From contig NZ_CP054476.1 of assembly GCF_013341275.1 (NCBI RefSeq), positions 3,026,988 through 3,090,987 on the forward strand: 64,000 nucleotides of DNA, written 5' to 3'. The notes beneath the pieces were generated by a model. That model made no database searches and was not told where the DNA came from. It saw nothing but the letters and a program-made list of their open reading frames with translations. The stretch comes from Methyloligella sp. GL2. GTDB lineage: Bacteria > Pseudomonadota > Alphaproteobacteria > Rhizobiales > Methyloligellaceae. The first letter of the stretch is position 1. Every line of letters begins with the position of its first letter. This document shows, piece by piece, positions 17,297 to 26,409 of the stretch. The position numbers and the translations under genes are program-made.

Positions 17297-19868
17297 GAGA
17301 CCCCATTCCTTCTGGACCGAAGTCCCCGCCCTCGCGGTCTTGGCCCATGGCTTCGGCGATGAGTTCGTCGACGGCTTCACGCAGCAGGCTTTCCTTGGCT
17401 TCGCCGGGCACGCTTTCGCGGCCGATCTCCAGCATCACCGGCACCGCCAAAGGCGAGACCCGGTCCAGGCGAATATGCCTGATTCGTCCCTTCACCCGTT
17501 TCAGTAGGCCGTTGAGGCGGCCGACGTCGATGAGCCCGGAGGCCGCATCCGCCCAGGCGGCCTGCAGCAGAATGTGATCGGGCTCGTGCTCGCGCAGCAC
17601 GTCGTAGATCAGGTCGGAGGAGACGGTCATCTGGCGTCCGGATTTCTCTTGCCCCGGATGGCGGCGCTCGATCAGCCCGGCGATGGTGGCGCAGGCCCGG
17701 AACGAACGCTTCATCAGATTGGATTCGGCGAGCCAGGCATCGAGATCGTCGCCCAGCATATCCTCGTCGAACAAAGCATCGAGATCGAGCCGCCCGGTGG
17801 CAATCATGCTGCCCATATCGTTCAGCCCCCAAATGGCGAGGGCATATTCGTTGGCGACGAAGCCGAGGGGGCGGGCGCCGAGGCGCTCCAGCCGGCGGGT
17901 AAGCAACATGCCGAGGCTCTGATGGGCGAGCCGTCCCTCGAAGGGGTAGCAGACGAGATAGAATTTCTGCGCCCGCGGAAAGCTCTCCACCATGATCTCG
18001 TCGATGGCCGGGACGGAGGAGACGTCGCGCTGCAGCCGCAGCCAATCGGAGACGGGCGCTGGGAACCGCGCCCAGCCGGATTGCTCGGCGAAAAGACGGC
18101 GGACGCGTTCGGCCAGATAGGTGGAGAGCGGGAACTTGCCGCCGTCGTAAGACGGCACTTTCGGCTCGTCCTTATGGCTGCGAGTGACGATGACGTCGTT
18201 CTCGCGCAGCCCCTCGAAACGGAGCACCTCGCCGGCGAACAGGAAGGTATCGCCGGGGAGCAGCTGCTCGACGAACCATTCCTCCACCTCGCCGAGGACG
18301 CGGCCGGCGGCGAGCACGCTTTTCGGTTTCAGCGCCCCGCCCTTGCCCCGCGCAAGCCGCACACGGAGCATCGGCGCTTCGACGATGGTGCCGGCATTCA
18401 GCCGGTATTGCTGGGCGACCTTCGGGTGAGCGATGCGCCAGAGCCCTTCGGGGGTAGCCTTCAGCTTGGCGTAACGCTCGTAATGGGAGAGCGCATAGCC
18501 GCCGGTGGCGACGAAGCGGACGATCTTGTCGAAGTCTTCGCGGGTGAGGTCCTGATAGGGCGCGGCACTGCGCACCTCTTGGAAAAGATCGTCGGCGTCG
18601 AACGGGGCGGAGCAGGCCACGCAGAGCACGTGCTGGGAGAGCACATCCAGCGCGCCAGGGCGGAAGGGCGGGGTATCCTGCGCGCCCTCGGCGGCCGCCT
18701 CCTGCGCGGCCCGGCATTCCACCACCTCGAAGCGATTGGCGGGAACCAGATAGGCCTTGCTCGGCTCATCCATACGGTGATTGGCGCGGCCGATACGCTG
18801 GGCGAGACGGCTGGCGCCTTTCGGCGCGCCGACATTGATCACGAGATCCACGTCGCCCCAGTCGATGCCGAGATCGAGGGTGGAGGTGCAGACCACGGCG
18901 CGGAGCTTGCCCGCCACCATGGCGGCCTCGACTTTGCGCCGTTGGGCCACATCGAGAGAACCGTGATGCAGCGCGATGGGGAGCGTATCGTCATTGATGG
19001 CCCAGAGCGCATGGAACAGCATCTCGGCCTGCGAGCGGGTGTTGACGAACATCAGGCTCATCTTATGGGCCTTGATCGCCTCGTAGATCTCAGGCAGCGC
19101 ATAGCGCGCCGAATGGCCGGCCCAGGGTAATTCCTGCTCCGCCTCCAGGATCGAGATATCGGCTTTGACGCCGCCGCCGGCCGTTAGGATCTCGGCGAGC
19201 TTGCTGGCGCCGGTCTCCCGATGGGGCATCAGGAAGGCGGCAAGCTCGGTGGGACGCGCGACGGTGGCCGAAAGACCGATGGTGACGAGATCGGGCGAGA
19301 AGCGCCGCAGCCGCGCCAGATCGAGGGCGAGGAGATCGCCGCGCTTGGTGGAGGCGAAGGCATGCAGCTCGTCGAAGATCACCATGCGCAAATCGGCGAA
19401 CAGCGCGGGCGCGTCCTTGTGGGAGAGCATTAGCGCAATCTGCTCCGGCGTGGTGAGCAAAATATCGGGCGGGATCAGACGCTGGCGCTGGCGGCGCGAG
19501 GCCGGCGTATCGCCGGTGCGGGTCTCCAGGGCGATATCGAGCCCCATCTCCTCCACGGGCGCGGCCAGGTTGCGGGCGATATCGACGGCCAGCGCCTTCA
19601 GCGGCGAGACATAGAGGGTGTGGATGCCGCGGCCGCGCTTCGCCCCGCTCTTCTCGCCAAGATCGACGAGGCTGGGCAGGAAGCCGGCCAGGGTCTTGCC
19701 GCCGCCGGTTGGCGCGATCAGCAGCGTGTCCTTGCCCGCCTCCGCGGCACGCAGCAAAGCGAGCTGATGGGGATGGGGCGACCAGCCGCGCGCCGCAAAC
19801 CAGCCGGCAAACGGCGCCGGCAGAGCCGCTCCGCCGGTCTCGTTCCCCTGCTTGAGGCTTCGCTGCAT
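17280..19868 (-). CDS. Ligase-associated DNA damage response DEXH-box helicase (Lhr-type)
   Basis: 862 residues. Motif I is APTGGGKT (52-59), motif II DELH near 170, motif III GLSATVARP, and the motif V/VI region contains QRIGRANHR. The long C-terminal region is typical of Lhr-like helicases. It is the first gene of a two-gene unit with pdeM. The family acts in repair of DNA damage together with a ligase; that ligase and its exonuclease are not in this window. The ATG follows no strong ribosome site. Confidence 0.93.
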   Translation of the reverse strand: MQRSLKQGNETGGAALPAPFAGWFAARGWSPHPHQLALLRAAEAGKDTLLIAPTGGGKTLAGFLPSLVDLGEKSGAKRGRGIHTLYVSPLKALAVDIARNLAAPVEEMGLDIALETRTGDTPASRRQRQRLIPPDILLTTPEQIALMLSHKDAPALFADLRMVIFDELHAFASTKRGDLLALDLARLRRFSPDLVTIGLSATVARPTELAAFLMPHRETGASKLAEILTAGGGVKADISILEAEQELPWAGHSARYALPEIYEAIKAHKMSLMFVNTRSQAEMLFHALWAINDDTLPIALHHGSLDVAQRRKVEAAMVAGKLRAVVCTSTLDLGIDWGDVDLVINVGAPKGASRLAQRIGRANHRMDEPSKAYLVPANRFEVVECRAAQEAAAEGAQDTPPFRPGALDVLSQHVLCVACSAPFDADDLFQEVRSAAPYQDLTREDFDKIVRFVATGGYALSHYERYAKLKATPEGLWRIAHPKVAQQYRLNAGTIVEAPMLRVRLARGKGGALKPKSVLAAGRVLGEVEEWFVEQLLPGDTFLFAGEVLRFEGLRENDVIVTRSHKDEPKVPSYDGGKFPLSTYLAERVRRLFAEQSGWARFPAPVSDWLRLQRDVSSVPAIDEIMVESFPRAQKFYLVCYPFEGRLAHQSLGMLLTRRLERLGARPLGFVANEYALAIWGLNDMGSMIATGRLDLDALFDEDMLGDDLDAWLAESNLMKRSFRACATIAGLIERRHPGQEKSGRQMTVSSDLIYDVLREHEPDHILLQAAWADAASGLIDVGRLNGLLKRVKGRIRHIRLDRVSPLAVPVMLEIGRESVPGEAKESLLREAVDELIAEAMGQDREGGDFGPEGMGSHASEL

Positions 19869-19998
19869 TCGTCCCTCTTATCCACGCCTAGGGTCGCGAT
19901 GTTTGGACCGATGCTTGACCTTCGGCCCTCGCGGCACCAATTTTGACCTGACGCGGCGCGCCGATAAAGGCGCCAGGCAGCAGAAGGATGATCCCGGT

Positions 19999-20295
19999 AT
20001 GGAACGGTTTTTTGGCGGCAACCCGCTCCTGGTCCTGATCCGCCTGTCGATCATTTCCCTGATCGTCGGCATGCTGCTGGCCGCTTTCGGCTTCAGCCCG
20101 TTCGAGATCGTCGAGAGCCTGCAGCGGCTGGCGACCTCAATCTACAATATGGGCTTCCGGGCGGTTGAGGAATTCGGCCGCTACTTCCTGCTCGGCGCAG
20201 TGCTGGTGTTCCCGATCTGGCTGGTGGCCCGGGTTCTGAAAGTGATGATGCGCAGCAACCGCTCGACGCCAGCCAATATCGACCAACATCATTAA
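19999..20295 (+). CDS. Small membrane protein, DUF6460-like
   Basis: 98 residues from ATG 19999, with AAGGA about 11 nt upstream. The N-terminus RFFGGNPLLVLIRLSIISLIVGMLL is a TM helix, followed by an amphipathic stretch and a second hydrophobic helix (YFLLGAVLVFPIWLVARVLK). The RFFGG...IRL...YFLLGA...P-WL pattern resembles DUF6460 proteins of Hyphomicrobiales. The function is unknown. It is divergent from the helicase gene and convergent with pyrD. Confidence 0.75.
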   Translation: MERFFGGNPLLVLIRLSIISLIVGMLLAAFGFSPFEIVESLQRLATSIYNMGFRAVEEFGRYFLLGAVLVFPIWLVARVLKVMMRSNRSTPANIDQHH

Positions 20296-20304
20296 GCTCG
20301 AAGT

Positions 20305-21402
20305 CTAGAGCGGCGGCTGCTCGGCCCATTCGGCGGCACCGCTGCCGATCAGCGCTTTCAGATCGCTTTCACCGCGCTGCTCCAGCCTGTCCAGAATGGC
20401 CTGCTTGATCTCACCGACGAGGCCGGGGCCTTCGAACACCATGCCCGTATAAAGCTGCACCAGGGAGGCGCCCGCCTCCAGCTTGGCGATGGCGGTCTCG
20501 CCGGAATGGACCCCGCCGACGCCGATCAGTGGCAGCTCGCCTTTGGTCAGAAGATAGATATCCGCCAGCATGCGGGTGGCGCGCTCGAATAGCGGGCGGC
20601 CCGACAGACCGCCCTGCTCCTTGGCGAAGTCGGCATCGCGCAAGCCATCGCGGGCGAGGGTAGTGTTGGAGATCACCATGCCGTCGATGCCGGCCTCGCG
20701 GCAGGTCTTGACGATGGCCCCCAGATCATGGCGCGGAATATCGGGGGCAAGCTTCACCAGAAGCGGCGGCATGCGCCCGGTCTTGGCGCTTTCGCGCCGC
20801 GCGCCATTGATGGCGGCGAGGAGCTTGGCCAGCGCCTCGGGGGTCTGCAAATCGCGCAGGCCCGGCGTGTTGGGCGATGAGATATTGACGGTGAAATAGC
20901 CGGCAACGTCGCTCAAGCTCTCGATGCCGCGCACATAATCGGCGATGCGGTCGTCGCTGTCCTTGTTGGCGCCGATATTGACGCCGACCACGCCCGAACA
21001 ACCGGACCGCAGCCGCTCCAGCGCAGCCGCCTGGCCCTCATTGTTGAAGCCGAGACGGTTGATCACCGCCTGATCCAGCTCGGAGCGGAAGATGCGCTTT
21101 CCCGGATTGCCCGGCTGGGGCTTCGGGGTGAGCGTGCCGACCTCGGCAAAGCCGAAGCCGATCTCGAGCAGCGCCTTCGGCACTTCGGCATTCTTGTCGA
21201 AGCCGGCCGCCATGCCGATGGGATTGGGAAAATCGAGACCCCAAACGGTTTGAGCGAGGCGCGGGTCGTCCGGCTCTTCCTGTTTCGGATGCAACCCCAG
21301 CTGCAACGCGCGGATGGTCAGCCCGTGGGCGGCTTCCGGATCCATGGTGCGCAGCACCGACTGGCCGAGCCGGAAGGCGGTGGGGCCGAACAGCCCCTTC
21401 AC
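20305..21402 (-). CDS. pyrD: Dihydroorotate dehydrogenase (quinone), class 2
   Basis: 365 residues. It oxidises dihydroorotate to orotate in pyrimidine synthesis, passing electrons via FMN to quinone. Visible features are the N-terminal membrane-associating helix region, NPIGMAAGFDKNAEV, GFVEVGT-like GFAEVGTLTPKPQPGNP, NRLGFNNEG, and the FMN-binding IGVGGVHSGE near the C-terminus. A catalytic serine fits the NISSPNTPGLR segment. The start overlaps the DUF952 stop by 4 nt. Confidence 0.96.
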   Translation of the reverse strand: MKGLFGPTAFRLGQSVLRTMDPEAAHGLTIRALQLGLHPKQEEPDDPRLAQTVWGLDFPNPIGMAAGFDKNAEVPKALLEIGFGFAEVGTLTPKPQPGNPGKRIFRSELDQAVINRLGFNNEGQAAALERLRSGCSGVVGVNIGANKDSDDRIADYVRGIESLSDVAGYFTVNISSPNTPGLRDLQTPEALAKLLAAINGARRESAKTGRMPPLLVKLAPDIPRHDLGAIVKTCREAGIDGMVISNTTLARDGLRDADFAKEQGGLSGRPLFERATRMLADIYLLTKGELPLIGVGGVHSGETAIAKLEAGASLVQLYTGMVFEGPGLVGEIKQAILDRLEQRGESDLKALIGSGAAEWAEQPPL

Positions 21403-21767
21403 GCGGCAAGCCCCAGCTTTTCGCGGACCGCATCGCTCAAGGGGTGGCTGCCATCGGCGGCAATCGCCAGGGGCTCCGACCAGAGCAGCGCTTCCAGCGG
21501 CAAAGAGCCGTAAAGATGGGGAAACATCTCGCCGCCGCGGGAGGGCTCGAAACGAAGCGCATCGCCCAGCGCCTTGGCGTCGAAGGCGAGCAGCATGAGA
21601 TGGTTCTGGCCGGTGAAATGCCGCTCCAGCGTGCCGGGCACCTGGGAGGCGAAGGAGAGATGAATGAAGCCGTCGCGCAGATCGTCGGCCGAGCCGTCCA
21701 ATGCGCCACTCTCCTCGGCAGACGCCAAATCGGCGCTCTCCGTAATCTTGTAAACGATTTCACTCAT
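21399..21767 (-). CDS. DUF952 domain protein
   Basis: 122 residues. The signatures YKITESADL, DGFIHLSFASQVPGTLERHF and FPHLYGSLPLEA match DUF952, a small conserved family of unknown function distantly resembling ADP-ribose-handling folds. It is co-transcribed with pyrD (4-nt ATGA overlap). Confidence 0.9.
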   Translation of the reverse strand: MSEIVYKITESADLASAEESGALDGSADDLRDGFIHLSFASQVPGTLERHFTGQNHLMLLAFDAKALGDALRFEPSRGGEMFPHLYGSLPLEALLWSEPLAIAADGSHPLSDAVREKLGLAA

Positions 21768-21881
21768 AAGCCTCTCGCTCCTCCCGGCGAGACCCTATGC
21801 GTCGGGGGGCGGCCAAGCAAGACGGCATCTTGGCCGAGGATTGGGGTTTGCCCGGCGGCGGGTTTGGGCAATAATTCCTAT

Positions 21882-22580
21882 ATGGCAAGATCGGCCCCCC
21901 CCCCGAATTTGCGCCGCCCCGGCAAAGGCGCCGCTGGCGAAGGCCCCCCTGGCCAAGACGCCGATACGGCGCTGACCCATAGCAAGGTCTGGTCGGCGAT
22001 CGATGCGCTCGCCGCGCGTTACGGGCTTTCGGTTTCGGGGCTCGCCAAGCGGGCGGGGCTCGACGCCACGGCTTTCAACCGCTCCAAGCGGATCACGGCG
22101 GAAGGCCGCCCGCGCTGGCCGACTACGGAGAGCCTGGCCAAGGTGCTGGAGGCGACGGGCGCGGATCTCGGCGATCTGGTGGCTCTGCTCCGCCAGGAGG
22201 CGTCCGCGCAGGACGCCATCCCGCTGATCGAGCTGGCGCAAGCCGGCAGCGGCGGCTTCGGCGAAACCGGGTCTGCCTGGGAGCATGTGGCGCCGCCGGC
22301 CCTCCAGGACGAGAATGCCTACGCCCTGGAAGTGACCGGCGACAGCATGGCGCCGCTGTATCGGGCCGGCGATGTGTTACTCGTCTCACCGAGGATGGCC
22401 GTCGCCGAGGGGGACCGGGTGGTGCTGAAAACCAAGGACGGCGAGGTGATGGCCAAGATCCTGGTCAAACGCGGGCCGAAGACGGTGGAGCTCGCCGCGC
22501 TCAATCCGGAGCAACCGAATTTGGTGTTTCCCACCAAGCGGATCGAATGGATGCACCGGATCCTTTGGGTGAGCCAATAG
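21882..22580 (+). CDS. S24 (LexA/phage-repressor type) transcriptional regulator with C10 tract
   Basis: 232 residues from ATG 21882 (MARSAPPP). Residues ~35-110 form a helix-turn-helix region (YGLSVSGLAKRAGLDATAFN). Residues ~120-232 are an S24 peptidase-like domain with Ser155 in GDSMAPLY and a lysine near 192 in GEVMAKIL, so the Ser-Lys dyad is preserved. No phage genes are nearby, so it is more likely a host stress or housekeeping regulator. A run of ten C at 21895-21904 spans codons 5-8 and could slip. The target genes are unknown. Confidence 0.88.
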   Translation: MARSAPPPNLRRPGKGAAGEGPPGQDADTALTHSKVWSAIDALAARYGLSVSGLAKRAGLDATAFNRSKRITAEGRPRWPTTESLAKVLEATGADLGDLVALLRQEASAQDAIPLIELAQAGSGGFGETGSAWEHVAPPALQDENAYALEVTGDSMAPLYRAGDVLLVSPRMAVAEGDRVVLKTKDGEVMAKILVKRGPKTVELAALNPEQPNLVFPTKRIEWMHRILWVSQ

Positions 22581-22596
22581 GAGACGACGCTTTTCC

Positions 22597-23316
22597 ATGT
22601 ACACGCTTGCGCGCATCGTCGCACTTGCCTTCGGGGTGGCCGTGCTGATGCTGTTCGTGCTGCCGCATATCCTTGGCCTTGCGCCGGACCGGGATGACGG
22701 GCCGCAGCTTGCGATCGAGACGCCGCCGGCCGGCAACTCCGACACACCCGATAAGCAGGCCATTCAATCCTGGGGCACGAGCCTGCCGAAGGATGCGCCG
22801 GGAGGATCGGTCGCCAAGCGCGTGGATGCGCCGCAACCGCCCAAGCCGCAGCCGGCGCTGGCCGATGCGCCGGAAGAGGTGCGGCGCTTCGCGGCGATCG
22901 AGAAGGGCCATGCCATCAAGGCGGGCGCCCTGCCCCGGCGGCGCTATTACCGCGTCGTCGTCACCGATGGGGCGACGCTGCAGGCGGGCAGCAAGACGAT
23001 CCGGCTGAAGGGGATCGAGGCGAAGAGCATCGATGCCGAATGCGAGGCGTCGAACGGCGCGGCTTGGCCCTGTGGATCGAAAGCGCGCGGCGCGCTGATG
23101 CGGCTGATCCGCGGCCGGGCGGTGATCTGCACCACCCCGCCGAGCGGCGAGCGGGAAAGCTTCAGCGCCCGCTGCACGGTGAGCGGGACCGATCTTTCCG
23201 AATGGATGCTGCGCCAGGGCTGGGCGACATGCACCACTCCCGCGCCAGAGGCGCTGGCCGAGGCAGAAAGGGCAGCAAAACAAGAAAAGCTCGGCCTTTG
23301 GCAGAACGGCAATTGA
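22597..23316 (+). CDS. Membrane-anchored SNase-like (thermonuclease fold) protein, probably not catalytic
   Basis: 239 residues. An N-terminal TM anchor (ARIVALAFGVAVLMLFVLP) is followed by a Pro-rich linker and an SNase-like domain from ~125 (VVVTDGATLQAGSKTIRLKG; WPCGSKARGAL; LRQGWATC). In active SNases the loop after RLxGI is DAPE and a DRYGR segment supplies an arginine. Here they read EAKS and GERESF, so key catalytic residues look lost. The ATG is 16 nt after the S24 gene, so they may share a transcript. Confidence 0.75.
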   Translation: MYTLARIVALAFGVAVLMLFVLPHILGLAPDRDDGPQLAIETPPAGNSDTPDKQAIQSWGTSLPKDAPGGSVAKRVDAPQPPKPQPALADAPEEVRRFAAIEKGHAIKAGALPRRRYYRVVVTDGATLQAGSKTIRLKGIEAKSIDAECEASNGAAWPCGSKARGALMRLIRGRAVICTTPPSGERESFSARCTVSGTDLSEWMLRQGWATCTTPAPEALAEAERAAKQEKLGLWQNGN

Positions 23317-23372
23317 CTTGTCGCGCGGGGCTCGCCTCCATAGGGCGGTCTGAAAGAGAGGGCCCCCGATCC

Positions 23373-23873
23373 ATGACCCGAATCCTGCTCGCCGCCTTGA
23401 TCGCCCTTGCCGGGCTTCTCAGCATGATGCCGGAGCGCGCCGCGGCGGCGGCGGATTTCACGCCGACCAAGCAAGACCGGGAGCGGGTGCGCGATTGCTT
23501 GAACCGGCACGCCTCGGATTCGGCGCCGCTGGACGAGGTGGCCGATTGCGCCGGCTCGATCACCGATTTCTGCAACGATCAAGAGACGACGGCAGAGACG
23601 CTCTCCTGTTTTCGCCGCCACGAGCAGGTTTGGGATGCGCTGCTCAACGGCTGGTACAAGGGCGCGCGGGACTCGCTGGACCCGGCCTCGGCTGACGCTT
23701 TGAAGACGGCGCAAACCGCCTGGATCGCCTATCGGGACGCCAAATGCGGCTTTTGGAGCACGCGATATAGCGGCGGCAGCATTCAGGCCGTGGTCGGCGC
23801 CAATTGCCTGGCCGAGGCAACGGCGCAGCGGGCCATCGAAATGCATGAAATCTGGCGGGAAGCGCGGCTGTAG
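23373..23873 (+). CDS. Secreted lysozyme-inhibitor LprI-like (DUF1311) protein
   Basis: 166 residues from ATG 23373. A signal peptide ends near AAAAAD (~27). The mature part has paired cysteines (RDCLNRH, ADCAGS, DFCND, LSCFRRHE) and the DUF1311 signature AWIAYRDAKCGFWST, followed by NCLAEATAQRAIEM. LprI-type proteins are periplasmic and some inhibit lysozyme; the role here is inferred from family only. It ends 8 nt before the convergent lysS stop. Confidence 0.82.
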   Translation: MTRILLAALIALAGLLSMMPERAAAAADFTPTKQDRERVRDCLNRHASDSAPLDEVADCAGSITDFCNDQETTAETLSCFRRHEQVWDALLNGWYKGARDSLDPASADALKTAQTAWIAYRDAKCGFWSTRYSGGSIQAVVGANCLAEATAQRAIEMHEIWREARL

Positions 23874-23881
23874 GCCTGGCT

Positions 23882-25516
23882 TTACGCCGATTTCTCCAGC
23901 GTCTCCTTGATCAGCTTGCGGGCATTGTCGATGCCGTAAAGCTCGATGAAGGAGCCGAAGCGCGGGCCTTGCGTCTGTCCCAGCAACACCTCGTAAAGCG
24001 CGCCGAACCAGCTCCGCAGCGGCTCGAATTCATGCGTCTTGCCGATTTCGTAGACGAGGTTCTGGATATCCTGCGCGGTGGCGCCTTTTTCCAGCTCGCC
24101 GAGCTTCTCTTCCAGCTCGCGCATGGCGGCGGCTTCCTGCTCGGTGGCATCGCGATAGCGCTTGTTGGGCTTCACGAAATCGTGGAAATAGCGCACCGCG
24201 TAGCCGACCATCTGGTCGAGCAGCGGATGGGCTTCCGGCGTGGCACCGGGGCAGTAGCGCTGGATGAAGCCCCACAGCACCTGGGCGTCTTCGGAGTTGG
24301 ACGCCGAGGCGAGGTTCAGAAGCAGCGCAAACGAGATCGGCAGCTCGGCCTCGGGCGGCGTGCCGCTATGGATATGCCAGACCGGGTTGCGCAGCTTGGC
24401 GTCGGGCTCTTCCTTGTCGAAAGCGGCGAGATGGCCGACATACTCGTCCACCGCCTTGGGGATGACGTCGAAATAGAGCCGCTTCGCCTTACGCGGGCTC
24501 TGAAACATGTAAAGGCTCAAGCTCTCCGGCGTGGCGTAGGTCAGCCACTCCTCGATGGTGAGGCCATTGCCGCGGGACTTTGAGATCTTCTCGCCGTTCT
24601 CGTCGAGGAACAGCTCGTAGTTGAAGCCTTCCGGCGGATTGGCGCCGAGGATCTTGGCGATGCGGCTGGAGAGCTTGACCGAGTCGATCAGATCCTTGCC
24701 GGCCATCTCGTAATCGATGCCGAGCGCCACCCAGCGCATGGCCCAGTCGGCCTTCCATTGCAGCTTGCAATGACCGCCGGTGACGGGAAGCTCGGTCATC
24801 TCGCCGGTGGCCGGATCGATGAAGCGGACGGTGCCGGCCTCCTTGTCGACCGAGTCCAGCGGCACTTGCAGCACTTCGCCGGAGACCGGCGAGATGGGCA
24901 GGACCGGGCTATAGGTGGCGCGGCGCTCCGGCCCCAGCGTCGGCAGGATCACGTCGCGCACCGCCTCGTAATGGGCAAGCAGCTTGAGCAGCGTCTCGTC
25001 GAAACGGCCGGCGCGATAGCATTCGGTGGCGGAGAAGAACTCGTACTCGAAGCCGAAACTGTCGAGGAAGGCCCGGAGCCGCGCATTGTTGTGCTGGCCG
25101 AAGCTCGGCTGCTCGCCGAACGGATCGGGGATCGCGGTCAGCGGCTTGCCCAGATGCTGGCTCACCATCTCTTTGTTGGGGATGTTGTCCGGCACCTTGC
25201 GAAGCCCATCCATATCGTCGGAGAAGCAGATCAGCCGCGTGGCGATCTTGTCCTCGGTGAGCACGCGAAAAGCATGGCGCACCATGGTGGTGCGGGCCAC
25301 CTCGCCGAAGGTACCGATATGAGGCAGGCCCGACGGGCCATAACCGGTCTCGAAGATCACCGGTCCATCCGTTTTGGGCTGTTTTTTCAGGCGCTCGACG
25401 ACTTTGCGCGCCTCCTCGAAAGGCCAGGCCTTGCTGGTTTCGGCGGCAGCGAAAAGATCGGGATCGAGCGGCGGCAGCGGCGTAGCGCCGGCCCCCGTTT
25501 CAGCGGATGCGGTCAT
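23882..25516 (-). CDS. lysS: Lysyl-tRNA synthetase, class I
   Basis: 544 residues from ATG 25516 (MTASAETG); an in-frame TTG at 25591 is less likely. The class I signatures are PHIG within [11 protein letters not shown] near residue 65 and EKISKSRGN (KMSKS loop) near 310. It charges tRNA-Lys. Class I LysRS is an archaeal-type enzyme found in some bacterial groups, including many alphaproteobacteria, in place of the class II enzyme. No operon partner. Confidence 0.95.
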   Translation of the reverse strand: MTASAETGAGATPLPPLDPDLFAAAETSKAWPFEEARKVVERLKKQPKTDGPVIFETGYGPSGLPHIGTFGEVARTTMVRHAFRVLTEDKIATRLICFSDDMDGLRKVPDNIPNKEMVSQHLGKPLTAIPDPFGEQPSFGQHNNARLRAFLDSFGFEYEFFSATECYRAGRFDETLLKLLAHYEAVRDVILPTLGPERRATYSPVLPISPVSGEVLQVPLDSVDKEAGTVRFIDPATGEMTELPVTGGHCKLQWKADWAMRWVALGIDYEMAGKDLIDSVKLSSRIAKILGANPPEGFNYELFLDENGEKISKSRGNGLTIEEWLTYATPESLSLYMFQSPRKAKRLYFDVIPKAVDEYVGHLAAFDKEEPDAKLRNPVWHIHSGTPPEAELPISFALLLNLASASNSEDAQVLWGFIQRYCPGATPEAHPLLDQMVGYAVRYFHDFVKPNKRYRDATEQEAAAMRELEEKLGELEKGATAQDIQNLVYEIGKTHEFEPLRSWFGALYEVLLGQTQGPRFGSFIELYGIDNARKLIKETLEKSA

Positions 25517-25901
25517 GGGCTTGAAAACCAGGCTTGATGGTTCGGTCGCGGAAGCGTTTTTGCTCGCGCGCGGGGAAACTAGGTCGCGCAACGGAACGCG
25601 TCAATGCGCGAGGAACGGGCGCTTACTCTTTGTCGTCACCCCCGGACTTGATCCGGGGGGCCATGCCGTTGCCTACCAGCTTGCGCAGCGCATCATTGAC
25701 GCTCCGAATAGGCTGCGCCGTAACGGCATGGATTGCCACCCGGATCCGGCTTCGCCGGCCCGGGCGCAGGCTCACGTCAAACCCGGCAATGACGAAGATA
25801 TGTAACGGAGAGGCTGATCCCCAGTCTCCGCGCTTGCCGCAGCCCCGCGAATTGCCTAGCTTCGCCAGCCGATACACCAACTCTTATCCCGGAGCTTTTC
25901 C
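25517..25901. other. Intergenic region between lysS and the TerB gene
   Basis: These 385 bases hold the divergent promoters and a long two-armed repeat unit with a nested palindrome (entered separately). No gene is visible. Confidence 0.6.
25635..25793. repeat. Two-armed inverted repeat unit carrying a nested 34-bp palindrome
   Basis: The left arm (25635-25665) is GTCAC-CCCCGG-ACTTGAT-CCGGGG. The right arm begins GGATTGCC and ends CCCGGCAATGAC at 25793. The right arm's hairpin is opened by a 34-bp double palindrome at 25738-25771. A related 34-bp segment opens the repeat at 44524-44586. Confidence 0.75.
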
Positions 25902-26315
25902 ATGACCGATCCGCTGAACCATCACGAAGCGCTGATCTATGTGATGGTGACCATGGCCGCGGTCGACCGGGCCATGTCGGATGCGGAATTCGCCCGCATC
26001 GGCGAGACGGTCTCCGCGCTTCCCGTGTTCGACGATTTCGAAACCGACAGCCTGGTCTCCGTCGCCTCGGCCTGCGGCGATCTTCTCGGGGAAGACGACG
26101 GGCTGAAGCGGGCGCTGGGGCTGATCAGGGGTGCGCTGCCGGAGCCTTTGCGGGAGACCGCCTATGCCTGCGCGCTGGAGGTGGCGGCGGCCGATCTCGA
26201 CGTGCCCGATGTGGAGACGCGGCTTCTGGAGATGATCGCCGATACGCTGGAGCTGGATCAGTTAACCAAGGTCGCCATCGAGCGCGGCATCCGGGCCCGG
26301 AATATGGTGCTGTAA
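25902..26315 (+). CDS. TerB-family (tellurite-resistance type) protein
   Basis: 137 residues, all helical. LIYVMVTMAAVDRAMSDAEFARI and the AADLDVPDVETRLLEMIAD repeat carry the acidic pairs typical of the TerB fold. No other ter genes are near, so tellurite resistance should not be assumed. Stand-alone TerB proteins of this size are common and uncharacterised. Confidence 0.85.
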   Translation: MTDPLNHHEALIYVMVTMAAVDRAMSDAEFARIGETVSALPVFDDFETDSLVSVASACGDLLGEDDGLKRALGLIRGALPEPLRETAYACALEVAAADLDVPDVETRLLEMIADTLELDQLTKVAIERGIRARNMVL

Positions 26316-26409
26316 ACATCGGATCTGGCGGGAACGGCGTCCCGGCTTTCCCGTTATCTTCCCAGGTATATTGCGTGCCGGCATGCCGGCGACCATTGCG
26401 GAGGAGTCG

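Noticed and set aside
17574..19130. A 518-codon plus-strand frame antisense to the helicase
   Set aside because: The helicase carries all motifs on the minus strand. The plus frame shows no recognisable domain and is explained as a shadow.
21882..22580. Prophage repressor marking a prophage
   Set aside because: The S24 regulator has no phage genes around it; its neighbours are housekeeping genes.
25902..26315. Tellurite-resistance locus
   Set aside because: Only a TerB-fold protein is present; no terA, terC, terD or terZ neighbours.
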